This document shows positions 1-11,100 of a DNA stretch of 64,000 nt, in pieces. Source of the stretch: Photorhabdus sp. CRCIA-P01 (GTDB taxonomy: Bacteria > Pseudomonadota > Gammaproteobacteria > Enterobacterales > Enterobacteriaceae). The position numbers were made by a program, and so were the translations under genes. The DNA is taken from contig NZ_NMQR01000007.1 in NCBI RefSeq assembly GCF_003545805.1, positions 93,563 to 157,562 of the forward strand, given 5' to 3'. The stretch's first letter is position 1, and the number at the start of each line of letters is the position of its first letter. The notes beneath the pieces are model-generated. The model was given only the letters and a program-made list of their open reading frames with translations. It made no database searches and was not told the origin of the DNA.

Positions 1-813
1 GACAACATAGTCCTTTTAAATCAATCAAATACAAAAAAATAAAACATTAACAAATCATTATATGTATTAACAATGGTAAAAAAATGGAAGATAAGACCAT
101 AAAAACCATAAAAAAAACAAAAAATAAAATTTTATATCAAATTAAATTAAAATTTAAAAAATACAACAAAATAGATAATAAAGCCGCAACAATTACGTGA
201 GGTAGATTGGATTTTAATAAAAAATTTATCAAAAAATCTTTACATAAAATGATACGAGGTGCGATAGTTGGAAATATATAATGCGGTATTGAGGTTGTTT
301 AGTTAATCCTATTCCTTTTATTTGGGCGGCGCTCCCCTCAGAACCGATATGATATGGCGAGTTTCAACGAGATGACAGGAAGTAACCGTAAAATAGCTGG
401 CATCCAGACCTACCGTGACCATTGAAAACGTGAAGCAAACCATCTGGCGACCAAGTCGTTCAATACAAAATTGAGTATCACAAATATTGCCTGGAGCGCC
501 ATACGTATTCGGTGGTAATCCCGAATTCGCTGTCCATCGTGCAGTAGTCAATCTCGTAAGAAATCTTATCTACTCAACCAGCGAAAAACAGATTAAATAA
601 TCGCTACAAAAATATCGCCTGGATCACACTTTAAATAACAAAGCATCCTTCCCAACGAAAAGTACCCGCTAACCTTCCGAAAATCTCTTCAAGAAAAGCC
701 GTTCTAAAGCTTCAATTAAGAAACACAAAACAAACATTAAATTAACATTTACGTGCCAATATTGATTATATTATATCAAGACAGGCGCTTTTTATGACGA
801 CTGTGAGGTAGAC
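1..813. other. Long upstream region of hpaB, no convincing gene
   Basis: The first 300 bases are extremely AT-rich with runs of A and no coding pattern. From about 318 to 551 the minus strand holds a 77-codon frame opening with TTG. I do not recognise its product and see no good ribosome-binding site, so I do not call it a gene. Bases 560-800 are again AT-rich and should hold the hpaB promoter. A GAGGT-type ribosome-binding site sits just before the ATG at 814. Confidence 0.5.
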
Positions 814-2376
814 ATGAAACCAGAAGATTTTCGCGCCGACAAAAAACGTCCTTTCACCGGTGAAGAGTACCTGAAAAGCCTTCAGGATGGCCGCGAAATT
901 TACATTTATGGCGAACGCGTAAAAGATGTCACTACACATCCCGCATTCCGCAATTCTGCTGCTTCAATCGGTCAGTTGTACGATGCCCTGCATGCCCCGG
1001 AAACCCATGATACCCTGTGCTGGAATACCGATACCGGCAATGGCGGGTACACTCACAAATTCTTCCGCTTTGCTACCAGTGTGGATGATCTACGCCAACA
1101 ACGTGATGCTATCGCTGAATGGTCACGTCAAACTTATGGCTGGATGGGCCGTTCACCTGACTATAAAGCGGCCTTCGGCAATGTACTTGGCGCATTTCCT
1201 GAATATTATGGTCAGTTCGCTGATAACGCCCGTACCTGGTACAAACGTATTCAGGAAACAGGTGTTTACTTTAACCACGCCATTGTCAATCCACCCATCG
1301 ATCGCCATAAACCCGCCGATCAAACGCGTGATGTCTATATTCAGCTAGAAAAAGAAACTGATGCCGGTATCATCGTCAGCGGCGCAAAAGTGGTAGCAAC
1401 TAACTCAGCCCTGACTCACTATAACTTTATCGGTTTTGGCTCCGCACAAGTAATGGGGGATAACCCTGATTTCGCCCTGATGTTTGTCGCGCCAATGGAT
1501 GCGGAAGGCGTGAAACTGATCTCCCGCGGCTCCTATGAATTGGTGGCAGGCGCAACAGGTTCCCCATTCGATTATCCCTTATCCAGCCGTTTCGATGAAA
1601 ACGACGCGATTCTGGTGATGGATAAGGTACTTATCCCTTGGGAAAATGTCCTGATTTACCGTGATTTTGACCGTGCACGTAACTGGGCAATTCAAGCGGG
1701 TTTCACCAGTCTGTTCCCATTACAGGCTTGTGTACGGCTAGCGGTGAAGCTGGATTTCATCACTGCCCTGCTACAAAGGAGTTTGGAATGTACCGGCGTG
1801 ATAGAATTCCGTGGTGTCCAGGCTAACTTGGGTGAAGTGGTTGCCTGGCGTAACCTGTTTTGGTCACTGAGTGATGCAATGTGGGCGGAAGCCAAACCGT
1901 GGAAAGGTGGCGCTTATCTGCCAGATACTCAGGCAATACAAACTTATCGCGTTATGGCACCAACGGCCTACACGAAAATTAAGAATATTATTGAAAGTAA
2001 CGTCACCAGCGGCCTAATTTATCTACCATCCAGTGTCCGTGATATGAATAACCCAGAAATTGATAAATATCTGGCTCGGTATGTTCGGGGTTCCAATGGT
2101 ATCGATCACGTTGAGCGCATTAAGATTTTAAAACTGATGTGGGATGCCATTGGTAGTGAATTTGGTGGCCGTCATGAGTTGTACGAAATCAACTATGCCG
2201 GAAGTCAGGATGAAATTCGTATGCAATGTCTGCGCCATGCTCATGGCTCTGGCAATATGAAAAAAATGATGGATATGGTTGATCGCTGCCTTGCTGATTA
2301 TGATCAGCATGGCTGGCGTAGGCCACATTTATACAATAATAGCGATATTAACCAGTTAGATAAGCTGCTGAAATAA
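814..2376 (+). CDS. hpaB: 4-hydroxyphenylacetate 3-monooxygenase, oxygenase component
   Basis: This is the FADH2-using oxygenase of the two-component 4-hydroxyphenylacetate 3-hydroxylase, which converts 4-hydroxyphenylacetate to 3,4-dihydroxyphenylacetate in the cytoplasm. At 520 residues it has the usual length of enterobacterial HpaB. Recognisable family blocks include the N-terminal RPFTGEEYLKSLQDGREIYI segment, the central GATGSPFDYPLSSRFDENDA block and the RGVQANLGEVVAWRNLFW helix near residue 330. The start is supported by a GAGGT ribosome-binding site about 6 bases upstream. hpaC follows after 19 bases, so the two are co-transcribed. The rest of the homoprotocatechuate pathway (hpaD-I) is not in the window, so this pair may act alone, for example in aromatic hydroxylation rather than full catabolism; that last point is inference. 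Confidence 0.95.
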   Translation: MKPEDFRADKKRPFTGEEYLKSLQDGREIYIYGERVKDVTTHPAFRNSAASIGQLYDALHAPETHDTLCWNTDTGNGGYTHKFFRFATSVDDLRQQRDAIAEWSRQTYGWMGRSPDYKAAFGNVLGAFPEYYGQFADNARTWYKRIQETGVYFNHAIVNPPIDRHKPADQTRDVYIQLEKETDAGIIVSGAKVVATNSALTHYNFIGFGSAQVMGDNPDFALMFVAPMDAEGVKLISRGSYELVAGATGSPFDYPLSSRFDENDAILVMDKVLIPWENVLIYRDFDRARNWAIQAGFTSLFPLQACVRLAVKLDFITALLQRSLECTGVIEFRGVQANLGEVVAWRNLFWSLSDAMWAEAKPWKGGAYLPDTQAIQTYRVMAPTAYTKIKNIIESNVTSGLIYLPSSVRDMNNPEIDKYLARYVRGSNGIDHVERIKILKLMWDAIGSEFGGRHELYEINYAGSQDEIRMQCLRHAHGSGNMKKMMDMVDRCLADYDQHGWRRPHLYNNSDINQLDKLLK

Positions 2377-2395
2377 TCGGTAGCAGGAGGCCAAC

Positions 2396-2914
2396 ATGTC
2401 CTTAGAAAATGAACATCGCCTGCGTTTCAGAGATGCGATGGCGAGTCTGTCAGCAGCGGTGAATATCGTCACCACCGATGGCCATGCCGGATGCTGTGGC
2501 ATCACTGCCACAGCGGTATGCTCAATCACCGATACGCCACCCACGCTGATGGTATGCATTAACCGCAGCAGTGCTATGAATACCGTTTTTCAGGAAAATG
2601 GCCGCCTGTGTGTAAATATTTTAAACCACGAACAAGAATTGATGGCACGCCACTTTGCCGGTATGACTGGAGTCAGCATGGAAGAGCGCTTTCGCTGGAA
2701 TATCTGGCAGAAAGGAATATTAGGTCAACCGGTGTTAACCGGCACCCTCGCCAGCCTTGAAGGTGAAATTGAGCAGGTTCAAGAAGTGGGAACACATAAC
2801 GTGTATCTGGTTCACATTAAACATATCACGGTAAGTGAACAAGGCCACGGTCTCATCTATTTCAAGCGTAATTTCCGTCCAGTTATGTTGGAAATTGAAG
2901 CCGCCACAGTTTAA
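2396..2914 (+). CDS. hpaC: 4-hydroxyphenylacetate 3-monooxygenase, flavin reductase component
   Basis: This small NAD(P)H:flavin oxidoreductase supplies reduced FAD to HpaB. The 172-residue product has the flavin-reductase-like fold signature: the GCCGITATAVCSITDTPPTLMV stretch around residues 32-53 (isoalloxazine and phosphate binding), followed by INRSSAMN and CVNIL, and a C-terminal GLIYFKRNFRPV block. Length agrees with E. coli HpaC (about 170). An AGGAGG ribosome-binding site lies 6-7 bases before the ATG. It is the second and last gene of the hpaBC pair and is followed by a strong intrinsic terminator. Confidence 0.94.
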   Translation: MSLENEHRLRFRDAMASLSAAVNIVTTDGHAGCCGITATAVCSITDTPPTLMVCINRSSAMNTVFQENGRLCVNILNHEQELMARHFAGMTGVSMEERFRWNIWQKGILGQPVLTGTLASLEGEIEQVQEVGTHNVYLVHIKHITVSEQGHGLIYFKRNFRPVMLEIEAATV

Positions 2915-2947
2915 CTGCTTCTCCATCGAGCAGTGATTGTTCTTCCA

Positions 2948-2984
2948 CTATTCAGGCCTTAAACGGCCTGAATAGCGTTTTTTA
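2948..2984 (+). terminator. Rho-independent terminator of hpaBC
   Basis: An 11 bp inverted repeat (CTATTCAGGCC / GGCCTGAATAG) closes a 6-base loop and is followed by a T-rich run. It lies 34 bases after the hpaC stop. Confidence 0.9.
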
Positions 2985-3239
2985 TCAACACTTCCATTAA
3001 ACTTCTGATTATTTTTGATATTCACCTGATGAATATACTATTAAATTCAATATTAATATCTTTATATTAGTGTGATCGCCAACCAGGAACATATTTTAAC
3101 CATATAATAATCTACCGTCCTCCGATCACTTGGATAAAGTACATAAAAAAACCACTTTAGCGACAGATCATGTCACTGAACGTCACTGTACATTTCCGAG
3201 TGTATTTCAACCAATAATGCTAATCAGAGGCAATCAACT
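2985..3239. other. Promoter region of dtpB, no gene
   Basis: Between the hpaBC terminator and the permease start the DNA is AT-rich and has no coding pattern. It must hold the dtpB promoter, but I cannot single out a confident -35/-10 pair. A GAGG ribosome-binding core lies about 10 bases before the ATG at 3240. Confidence 0.4.
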
Positions 3240-4709
3240 ATGAATAAACCCGCATCCATCGGTTTATTACAACAACCCAAGCCGTTCTTTATGATTTTCT
3301 TCGTCGAGCTTTGGGAACGATTCGGCTACTACGGCGTACAAGGCGTTCTTGCTGTCTATTTTGTACAAAAATTGGGATTTTCCCAGGAACAAGCGTTTAT
3401 TACCTTCGGTGCATTCGCCGCGTTGGTTTATGGTTTGATCTCGATTGGCGGTTATGTAGGTGACCACTTACTGGGAACTAAACGAACCATTGTGTTGGGT
3501 GCCATTGTCCTGGCAATCGGCTATTTTATGACTGGCCTTTCCATCCTACACCCTGATTTAATTTTCTACGCCTTGGGAACCATCGCCGTTGGTAACGGCC
3601 TGTTCAAAGCCAACCCGGCCAGCCTGCTGTCTAAATGCTATCCACCCAAAGATCCTCGTCTGGACGGTGCTTTTACCCTATTTTATATGTCAATCAACCT
3701 CGGCTCGCTGTTCTCACTCGCTCTCGCTCCCGTTGTTGCGGAAAAATTTAGTTATGCCGTTACCTACAATATTTGTGGTATTGGCATGATTATTGCCCTG
3801 CTGGTCTATATTTTCTGTCGCAATACGGTACGTAATATTGGTTCTGAACCCGACCATCAACGAATCAACTATAAAAACCTATTCTTGGTATTAGCAGGCA
3901 GTGTTGCGATGGTTTACGTCTGTGCATGGCTGATGCACAACGTGAAAATAGCGAATATTGTGCTGATTACCCTATCTGTTATCGTGGTGTTTATCTTCTT
4001 CCGTGAAGCATTAAAACAGGATAAAGCTGGCCGCAACAAAATGTTTGTTGCTTTCATTTTGATGCTGCAAGCGATTGTATTCTTCATCCTGTATGCTCAG
4101 ATGCCAACTTCTCTAAACTTCTTCGCCATCCATAACGTTCACCATCAGTTGCTTGGTTTTGACATTAACCCGGTCAGTTTCCAGGCGCTTAACCCGTTCT
4201 GGATCGTTGTTGCCAGCCCGATACTCGCCGCCTTATACACTCACTTGGGTGCTAAAGGTAAAGACCTCACAATGCCAGCTAAGTTTACGGTGGGTATGTT
4301 CTTGTGCTCTTTAGGTTTCCTGACCGCCGCCGCTGCCGGTTTGTGGTTTGCAGATGAACAAGGTTTGACCTCCCCTTGGTTTATCGTTCTGGTTTATCTC
4401 TTCCAAGGCGTCGGTGAATTGATGATCAGTGCGTTGGGCCTGGCAATGATTGCGGCTTTCGTTCCTCAGTACCTGATGGGTTTTATTCTCGGTATGTGGT
4501 ATTTAACGCAAGCAACTTCCTCTTTACTCGGCGGCTATGTCGCAGCCCTTACGGCCGCACCGAAAGGTATTACGGACCCATTGCAAACATTACCAATCTA
4601 TACCAGCGTATTCGGCAAAATTGGTATTGCTACTTTTATCGTCGCTATCATCATGGCGGTCACCGTGCCGTGGCTGAACCGTATGATGAGTGAAAAACAA
4701 AAAATATGA
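3240..4709 (+). CDS. dtpB: Proton-dependent dipeptide/tripeptide permease, DtpB type
   Basis: This is an inner-membrane proton-coupled oligopeptide transporter of the POT/PTR2 family. The 489-residue length equals that of E. coli DtpB (YhiP), and the sequence reads as its close homologue throughout. Visible signatures are [13 protein letters not shown] with the ExxER proton-coupling motif in helix 1 (residues about 20-32), [10 protein letters not shown] in the first cytoplasmic loop, and the PTR2 motif [13 protein letters not shown] near residue 150. About 14 hydrophobic segments can be counted. It is a single-gene unit bounded by terminators and is the last conserved housekeeping gene before the toxin island. 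The alternative, DtpA, is less likely on length and N-terminal sequence. Confidence 0.92.
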   Translation: MNKPASIGLLQQPKPFFMIFFVELWERFGYYGVQGVLAVYFVQKLGFSQEQAFITFGAFAALVYGLISIGGYVGDHLLGTKRTIVLGAIVLAIGYFMTGLSILHPDLIFYALGTIAVGNGLFKANPASLLSKCYPPKDPRLDGAFTLFYMSINLGSLFSLALAPVVAEKFSYAVTYNICGIGMIIALLVYIFCRNTVRNIGSEPDHQRINYKNLFLVLAGSVAMVYVCAWLMHNVKIANIVLITLSVIVVFIFFREALKQDKAGRNKMFVAFILMLQAIVFFILYAQMPTSLNFFAIHNVHHQLLGFDINPVSFQALNPFWIVVASPILAALYTHLGAKGKDLTMPAKFTVGMFLCSLGFLTAAAAGLWFADEQGLTSPWFIVLVYLFQGVGELMISALGLAMIAAFVPQYLMGFILGMWYLTQATSSLLGGYVAALTAAPKGITDPLQTLPIYTSVFGKIGIATFIVAIIMAVTVPWLNRMMSEKQKI

Positions 4710-4747
4710 TTTGATCTAAAATAAAAAAACCTCGCCAAAGGAGGAAA

Positions 4748-4793
4748 TACCGCTCGTTTAAGCATTTTTATTCGAGCGGGTAGTACCTTTTTC
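4748..4793 (+). terminator. Terminator after dtpB
   Basis: A stem formed by TACCGCTCG and CGAGCGGGTA with a T-rich loop is followed by a T run at 4787-4793. It lies 39 bases after the dtpB stop. Confidence 0.75.
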
Positions 4794-5145
4794 AAATTTT
4801 CCCGCTACTTACGACATAACTTCCAATATTGTGATTTTTGCTAAGAACCTCCGATTAAACACGGATGCTCACTATTTTATTTAATTATTATTACAATTTT
4901 TATTATTAGAAGCACAGTTATAAATTTTATTATTGCGTTTACATGCTATTTAAAAAAAATAATAGCACTGTGACTTTCTGAAAGAATTGAGTGAGATCCT
5001 GCTATTTTTCAGCCATTTGCGATCAAATTCCATCCAATTATCAGAAATTACATTTGTTGCCTTTTTTTAATGGGTTTTATGATACCCACGATGCCTGGCA
5101 ACACAGATGTTTTATTTACTTCATATGCTTATAAAAGGAACCCGC
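4794..5145 (+). promoter_or_regulatory. Leader region of the first tcdA, with GCTATTTAAA box at 4945-4954
   Basis: This AT-rich stretch shows no gene. It resembles the leaders of the other tcdA genes. A TTGC-containing segment precedes the box GCTATTTAAA, then comes an A-rich tract with a GTGA-like element, and further down a segment around 5058 (TTGCC followed by T-rich DNA) recurs before the later tcdA genes. A strong AAAAGGAA ribosome-binding site at 5132-5139 sets the start at 5146. The box as a regulatory site is inference from its recurrence. Confidence 0.5.
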
Positions 5146-8100
5146 ATGAACTCACCAATATCCGAACTCCCTGAAGTGTTGAGAAGCCAGTGTGGTTTTA
5201 ACTGCCTGACAGATATTTGCCACTACTCTTTTAACGAATTCCGTCAGGAAGTCTGTGATCATCTCTCTTGGTCAGAGACTCACAACCTATATCGTGATGC
5301 ACAACAGGCACAAAAGGATAATCGACTGCATGAAGCACGCATTCTCAAACGTGCTAATCCTCAGTTACAAAATGCAGTGCACCTTGGCATTACTCTCCCT
5401 CATGCTGAACTGCAAAGTTACAATAATGAATTTGGTGGCCGTGCCAATCAGTACGCCACTCCGGGTGCAGCCTCTTCTATGTTTTCTCCTGCCGCCTATC
5501 TGACTGAACTCTATCGTGAAGCACGTAATTTACACGCCATCGACTCCGTTTATCATCTGGATAATCGTCGCCCAGATCTGAAATCTCTCGCCCTTAGCCA
5601 GCAAAATATGGAGACAGAACTTTCTACACTTTCTCTGTCTAATGAGCTGTTGCTGGAAGGGATTAAAAATCAGTCTAAATTAGACAGTCATGCGAAGGTG
5701 ATGGAAATGCTGTCCACTTTCCGCCCTTCTGGTGCGACGCCCTATCACGATGCTTACGAAAACGTGCGTAAGGTTATTCAATTACAAGATCCCGGTCTTG
5801 AACAACTCAATGCATCACCAGCCGTTGCCGGGCTGATGAATCAAGCTTCTCTGCTGGGAATTAATGCCTCTATTTCTCCAGAATTGTTTAATATTCTGAC
5901 GGAAGAAATTACCGAAAAAAATGCCAAGGATCTCTATAAGAAAAATTTTGGCAATATCGAACCCGCTTCACTGGCAATACCCGTATATCTTAAAAGTTAT
6001 TATAATTTAAGCGATGAAGAACTTAGTCAGTTTATTGGCAAAAAATACTATTTCGATGCCAATAAACAGGAATATAGTGACAATCAGCTAATCACAAAGA
6101 TAATCAACAAAGATGGTTCAGTCTATATTTATCGAATTACCCGGGAATATACCGGAAATGCTAATCAAATAAATGAAGTTAGTCTATTTCCTCTTGGAGG
6201 TGAGAGTTATCAATTAAACTATAATTTTAAAATGCCAAAAAATGACACCGTTTACCTGAAAATTGAATTAAACGGTGGTAAAGAACTTGCACGAATAAAT
6301 ATAACTCCTCAGATAAATACCAAATACACAGTTGGTATTACATTAACTACAACTGATATTAGCCAGCCATTTGCAATCGGTCTACAACGAGTAGTTAAGG
6401 GAGGAGGGTATTATTATGCTACCGCGAAATTTACCGTTGAAAGGTATAACCAATACTCTTTCCTACTAAAACTGAATAAAGCTATTCGTCTGTCCCGCGC
6501 AACAGAATTATCACCAATGGTACTAGAGAGAATTATCCTTAGTGTCAATCAAGAACTGGATATTAACGCGGAAGCATTAGGAAAAGTCTTTCTGGTTAAA
6601 CACTATATGCAGCGTTACGGTATTAACGCAGAAACTGCTTTGATATTATGCAATGCCGCCATTTCACAACGTGCCTATGATAATCAGCCTAGTCAGTTTG
6701 ATCGTCTATTTAATACCCCACCACTGAATGGACAATATTTTTCCGCTGAGAATGAAGAACTTGATTTAAATCCAGGTAGCGCTGATGATTGGCGCAAAAC
6801 GGTACTTAAACGTGCGTTTAATGTTGACGATATCTCACTCTATCGCTTGTTAAAAATAGCTAATCATGGCAATTCCAGTGGAAAAATTGCTAATAACACA
6901 AAAAATCTTTCTGCTCTCTATCGAATCCAACTACTGGCTGAAATTCACCAATTAACCATTGATGAGCTAGATTTATTACTGGTTGCCACAGGTGAAGAGA
7001 AAAATAATTTATCCGAAATCAAAGATAATGAACTGGCCGCCCTGCTTAACAAACTCTACGCTATTACCAACCGGCTACGCGCACAAAAATGGAATGTGTA
7101 TCAACTGTTTGTTATGGCTACCACCAGCTATGACACCACACTTACACCAGAAATCCAAAACCTGCTAGATACCGTTTATCATGGTTTGCAAAAATTTGAT
7201 AAGCAACAGGCAAATCTGCTGGATGCCATGTCTCCTTATATCGCCGCTACTCTGCAATTACCCTCCGAGCATGTCGCCCATTCCATGCTCATTTGGGCAG
7301 ATAAACTAAAACCTGGCAATGGTTCAATAACAGCAGAAAAATTCTGGCTCTGGTTACGGGATAAATACATTCCGGGTTCATCAAAAACATTAGAAATGCA
7401 GGAACATATTGTTCAATATTGTCAGGCATTAGCACAATTGGGCATGATTTACCATTCTTCCAGCCTCAGCGAAAACGCTTTTCGCTTATTTGTAACAAAA
7501 CCAGAGATATTTGGTTTTCCGACCGGAACCGCACCTAATCACGATGCACTATCGTTGGTAATGTTGACACGTTTTGCTGACTGGGTTAATACGCTGAGTA
7601 CAAAAGCCTCCACTGTGCTGACTGCTTTTGAAAATAAGACATTGACGGCAGAGCAACTAGCTAATGCCATGAATCTTGATGCTAATTTAGTGTCGCAAGC
7701 CTCTATTCAGGCACAAGATCATAAACAGATTACTAAAGAAAATGCTTTCTCCAACTGGAAATCTATCGACATCATCCTGCAATGGGTTAATGTCGCAGGT
7801 CAATTAAATACCTCCCCACAAGGCGTTTCGGCGTTGGTTGCGCTAGATTATATTCGACCAGTACAGAAAACTCCGACCTATGCCCAGTGGGAAAACGCAG
7901 CAGGGGTATTAACCGCCGGATTGAACTCACAACAGGCCGATACTTTGCACGCTTTTCTGGATGAATCCCGCAGCGCTGCATTAAGCACCTATTATATTCG
8001 TCAAGTCGCCAAGGCAGCGGCTGCGATTAAAAGTCGCGATGACCTATACCAATATTTGCTGATTGATAATCAGGTTTCCGCCGCCATTAAAACCACTCGG

Positions 8101-11100
8101 ATCGCCGAAGCCATTGCCAGCATTCAACTGTATGTCAACCGAGTACTGGAAAATGTAGAAAAAAATGCTAATTCAGGCGTTATCAGTCGCCAATTCTTTA
8201 TCGATTGGGATAAATATAATAAGCGTTATAGCACTTGGTCCGGCGTATCCCAATTAGCTTACTACCCGGAAAATTACATTGACCCAACGATGCGCATCGG
8301 GCAAACGAAGATGATGGATACGCTGTTGCAATCCGTCAGCCAGAGCCAATTGAATGCCGATACCGTCGAAGACGCCTTTATGTCCTATCTGACATCATTT
8401 GAACAGATAGCCAATTTGCAAGTGATTAGCGCTTATCACGATAATATCAATAATGACCAAGGGCTGACCTATTTTATCGGGCGCAGTGAAACTGACGCTG
8501 GTGAATATTATTGGCGTAGTGTTGATCACAGTAAATACAGTGGCGGCAAGTTTGCTGCTAATGCCTGGAGTGAATGGAGTAAAATTGATTGCCCGATTAA
8601 TCCCTATCAGAGCATTATTCGCCCGGTTATTTATAAATCCCGTCTGTACCTGATCTGGCTGGAACGAAAAGAGATTGTTAAACAAAAGGAAAATAGTAAT
8701 CAAACTGAGACAGATTACCGTTATGAACTGAAACTGGCACATATCCGTTATGATGGCACTTGGAACACGCCAATCACTTTTGATGTCAATAGCAAGATAT
8801 CTGCTTTAGAAATAGAAAATAAAGCACTCGGTCTCTATTGTGCCAGTAGCCAAAAAGAAGATACTTTGCTGGTATTATTTTATTGCAAGAAACAAAAACT
8901 AGATGATTACAAAACTGCCTTGGTAGAGGGAATGCATATTTTCTCTGATATGGTGTCAAAAGACCTGGATAAGTCCAGTCAACAAAGCAAAATTTACCTA
9001 AGTAATGTCTATAAACAGTTTGATACCAATAACATTAGAAGGGTAAATAATAGATATACAGAAAATTATGAAGTCCCTTCATCAGTAAATAACCGCAAAG
9101 ATTATAGTTGGGGAGATTACTACATTAGCCAAGTATATGGCGGAAATATCCCAGTTATCAGCTATCAAGCCACATCAGGTGATTTAAAAATCAATATCTC
9201 ACCAAGATTAAAAATAATTCATAATGGCCGTGAAGAGCAACAACATTATCAGTGTAACCTGATGAAAAAATACGGTAAGCTCGGTGATAAGTTTATTATC
9301 TATACAAATTTGGGTATCCATCCAGAGGCGTCAAGTAAACAGATTTTTTATCCTGTTTATCAATATAGTGGAAACACCAATAATCTAAATGAAGGGCAAC
9401 TGTTGTTCTATCGGAATAGCAATTCCGGAGTTGTAATTTTAGCGGATGAAACTGAAAATCACCTCTCATATAAAGAAAGTAAAAACAGTTATGATTATAT
9501 TAAATACATACCAAACGAATCACCTGATTTTAAAAAAAATTTTATAATGTATGACTGGCAAGAAATAATCACTAATGTCCGGGGACCAATAGATATCAAT
9601 ACTGAAATTTCCCCGGCAAAAGTTCAGGTAACAGTAAAAGCGGGCAGTAATGAGCAACCTTTTACAGCAGATAAACACGTTTCCACTCAACCATCACCTA
9701 GCCTGGAAGAAATGTATTATCAGTTCAATACTCTCGAAATAGATGGCTCAGGTCTAAATTTTGTTAATAATTCAGCCAGTATTGATGTCACCTTCACGGC
9801 ATTTGCCGAGGATGGTCGTAAGCTAGGTTCGGAAATTTTCAGTATACCTGTCACTCGTAAGGTTGATACCGCTAATGCTATGACCCTCCACCATAATGAA
9901 AATGGTGCGCAATATATGCAATGGGGAGCTTATCGCATTCGCCTTAATACTCTATTTGCCCGCCAATTAGTTGAACGTGCTACTACCGGAATTGATACGA
10001 TTCTGAGTATGGAAACTCAGAATATTCAGGAACCGATGATGGGAATAGGCGCTTATATAGAATTGTTTATGGATAAATATAACCCTGATATCCACGGTAC
10101 TAATAAGTCCTTTACGATTATGTATTCTGGTATTTTTAAATCAGGTGATTATTTTCCCATTTATCAGGGAACATTAAGTGATATAACACAAACAACAGTA
10201 AGGTTATTCTTACCTCGTCTTGATGATGCTTTTGGAAATAAAGACAACCTCTATGTCTATGCGGTTTATCAAAAGGGAAAAACAAATGATATCCGCTTTG
10301 TTAAAAAGGATAATAATGAACCCGCTATACTCGATACAACTCATAACAAAGGCACTTTCCCAGGGCTCGCATCAGCCACCGTCGTACCTTCTTTCACAGA
10401 ACCGATGAATTTCAGCGGTGCTAACAGCCTCTACTTCTGGGAGCTGTTCTACTACACCCCGATGCTGGTTGCTCAGCGTTTACTACATGAACAAAACTTC
10501 GATGAAGCTAACCGCTGGCTGAAATATGTCTGGAGTCCATCAGGTTATATTGTGCATGGTCAAATTCAGAACTATCGGTGGAATGTGCGTCCACTGTTAG
10601 AAAATACTAGCTGGAACAGTGATCCCCTGGATTCCGTCGATCCTGACGCAGTAGCACAGCATGATCCCATGCACTACAAAGTTTCGACCTTTATGCGCAC
10701 TCTTGATCTGCTAATGGCTCGTGGGGATTACGCCTATCGTCAACTGGAACGGGATACGCTCAACGAGGCCAAAATGTGGTATATGCAGGCGCTGAACCTG
10801 CTAGGTGATAAACCCTATCTGCCACTCAGTCCAACCTGGGACGATCCACGTCTGGATAAGGCGGCTGACGCTACCACGCAAAAAGCCTACTCCCGCTCAA
10901 TGGTTGCCCTGCGACAAGGTGCACCAACACCATCATTATTACGCACCGCAAACAGCCTGACCGATCTTTTCCTGCCACAAATCAATGAAGTGATGATGAG
11001 CTACTGGCAGACGTTGGAGCAACGGCTGTATAACCTGCGTCATAATCTCGCTATCGACGGTCAACCGCTGTATCTGCCAATGTATGCCACACCGGCAGAT

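Noticed and set aside
318..551. 77-codon minus-strand frame before hpaB
   Set aside because: It needs a TTG start, has no clear ribosome-binding site and I recognise no family. It was kept only as a remark in the intergenic entry.
3060..3100. TGTGATCGCCAACC as a CRP site upstream of dtpB
   Set aside because: The right half-site TCACA is missing.
5107..5145. Earlier ATG for the first tcdA (similar at 36718 and 48606)
   Set aside because: The extra codons overlap the AAAAGGA ribosome-binding site of the conserved start and do not align with the family N-terminus.
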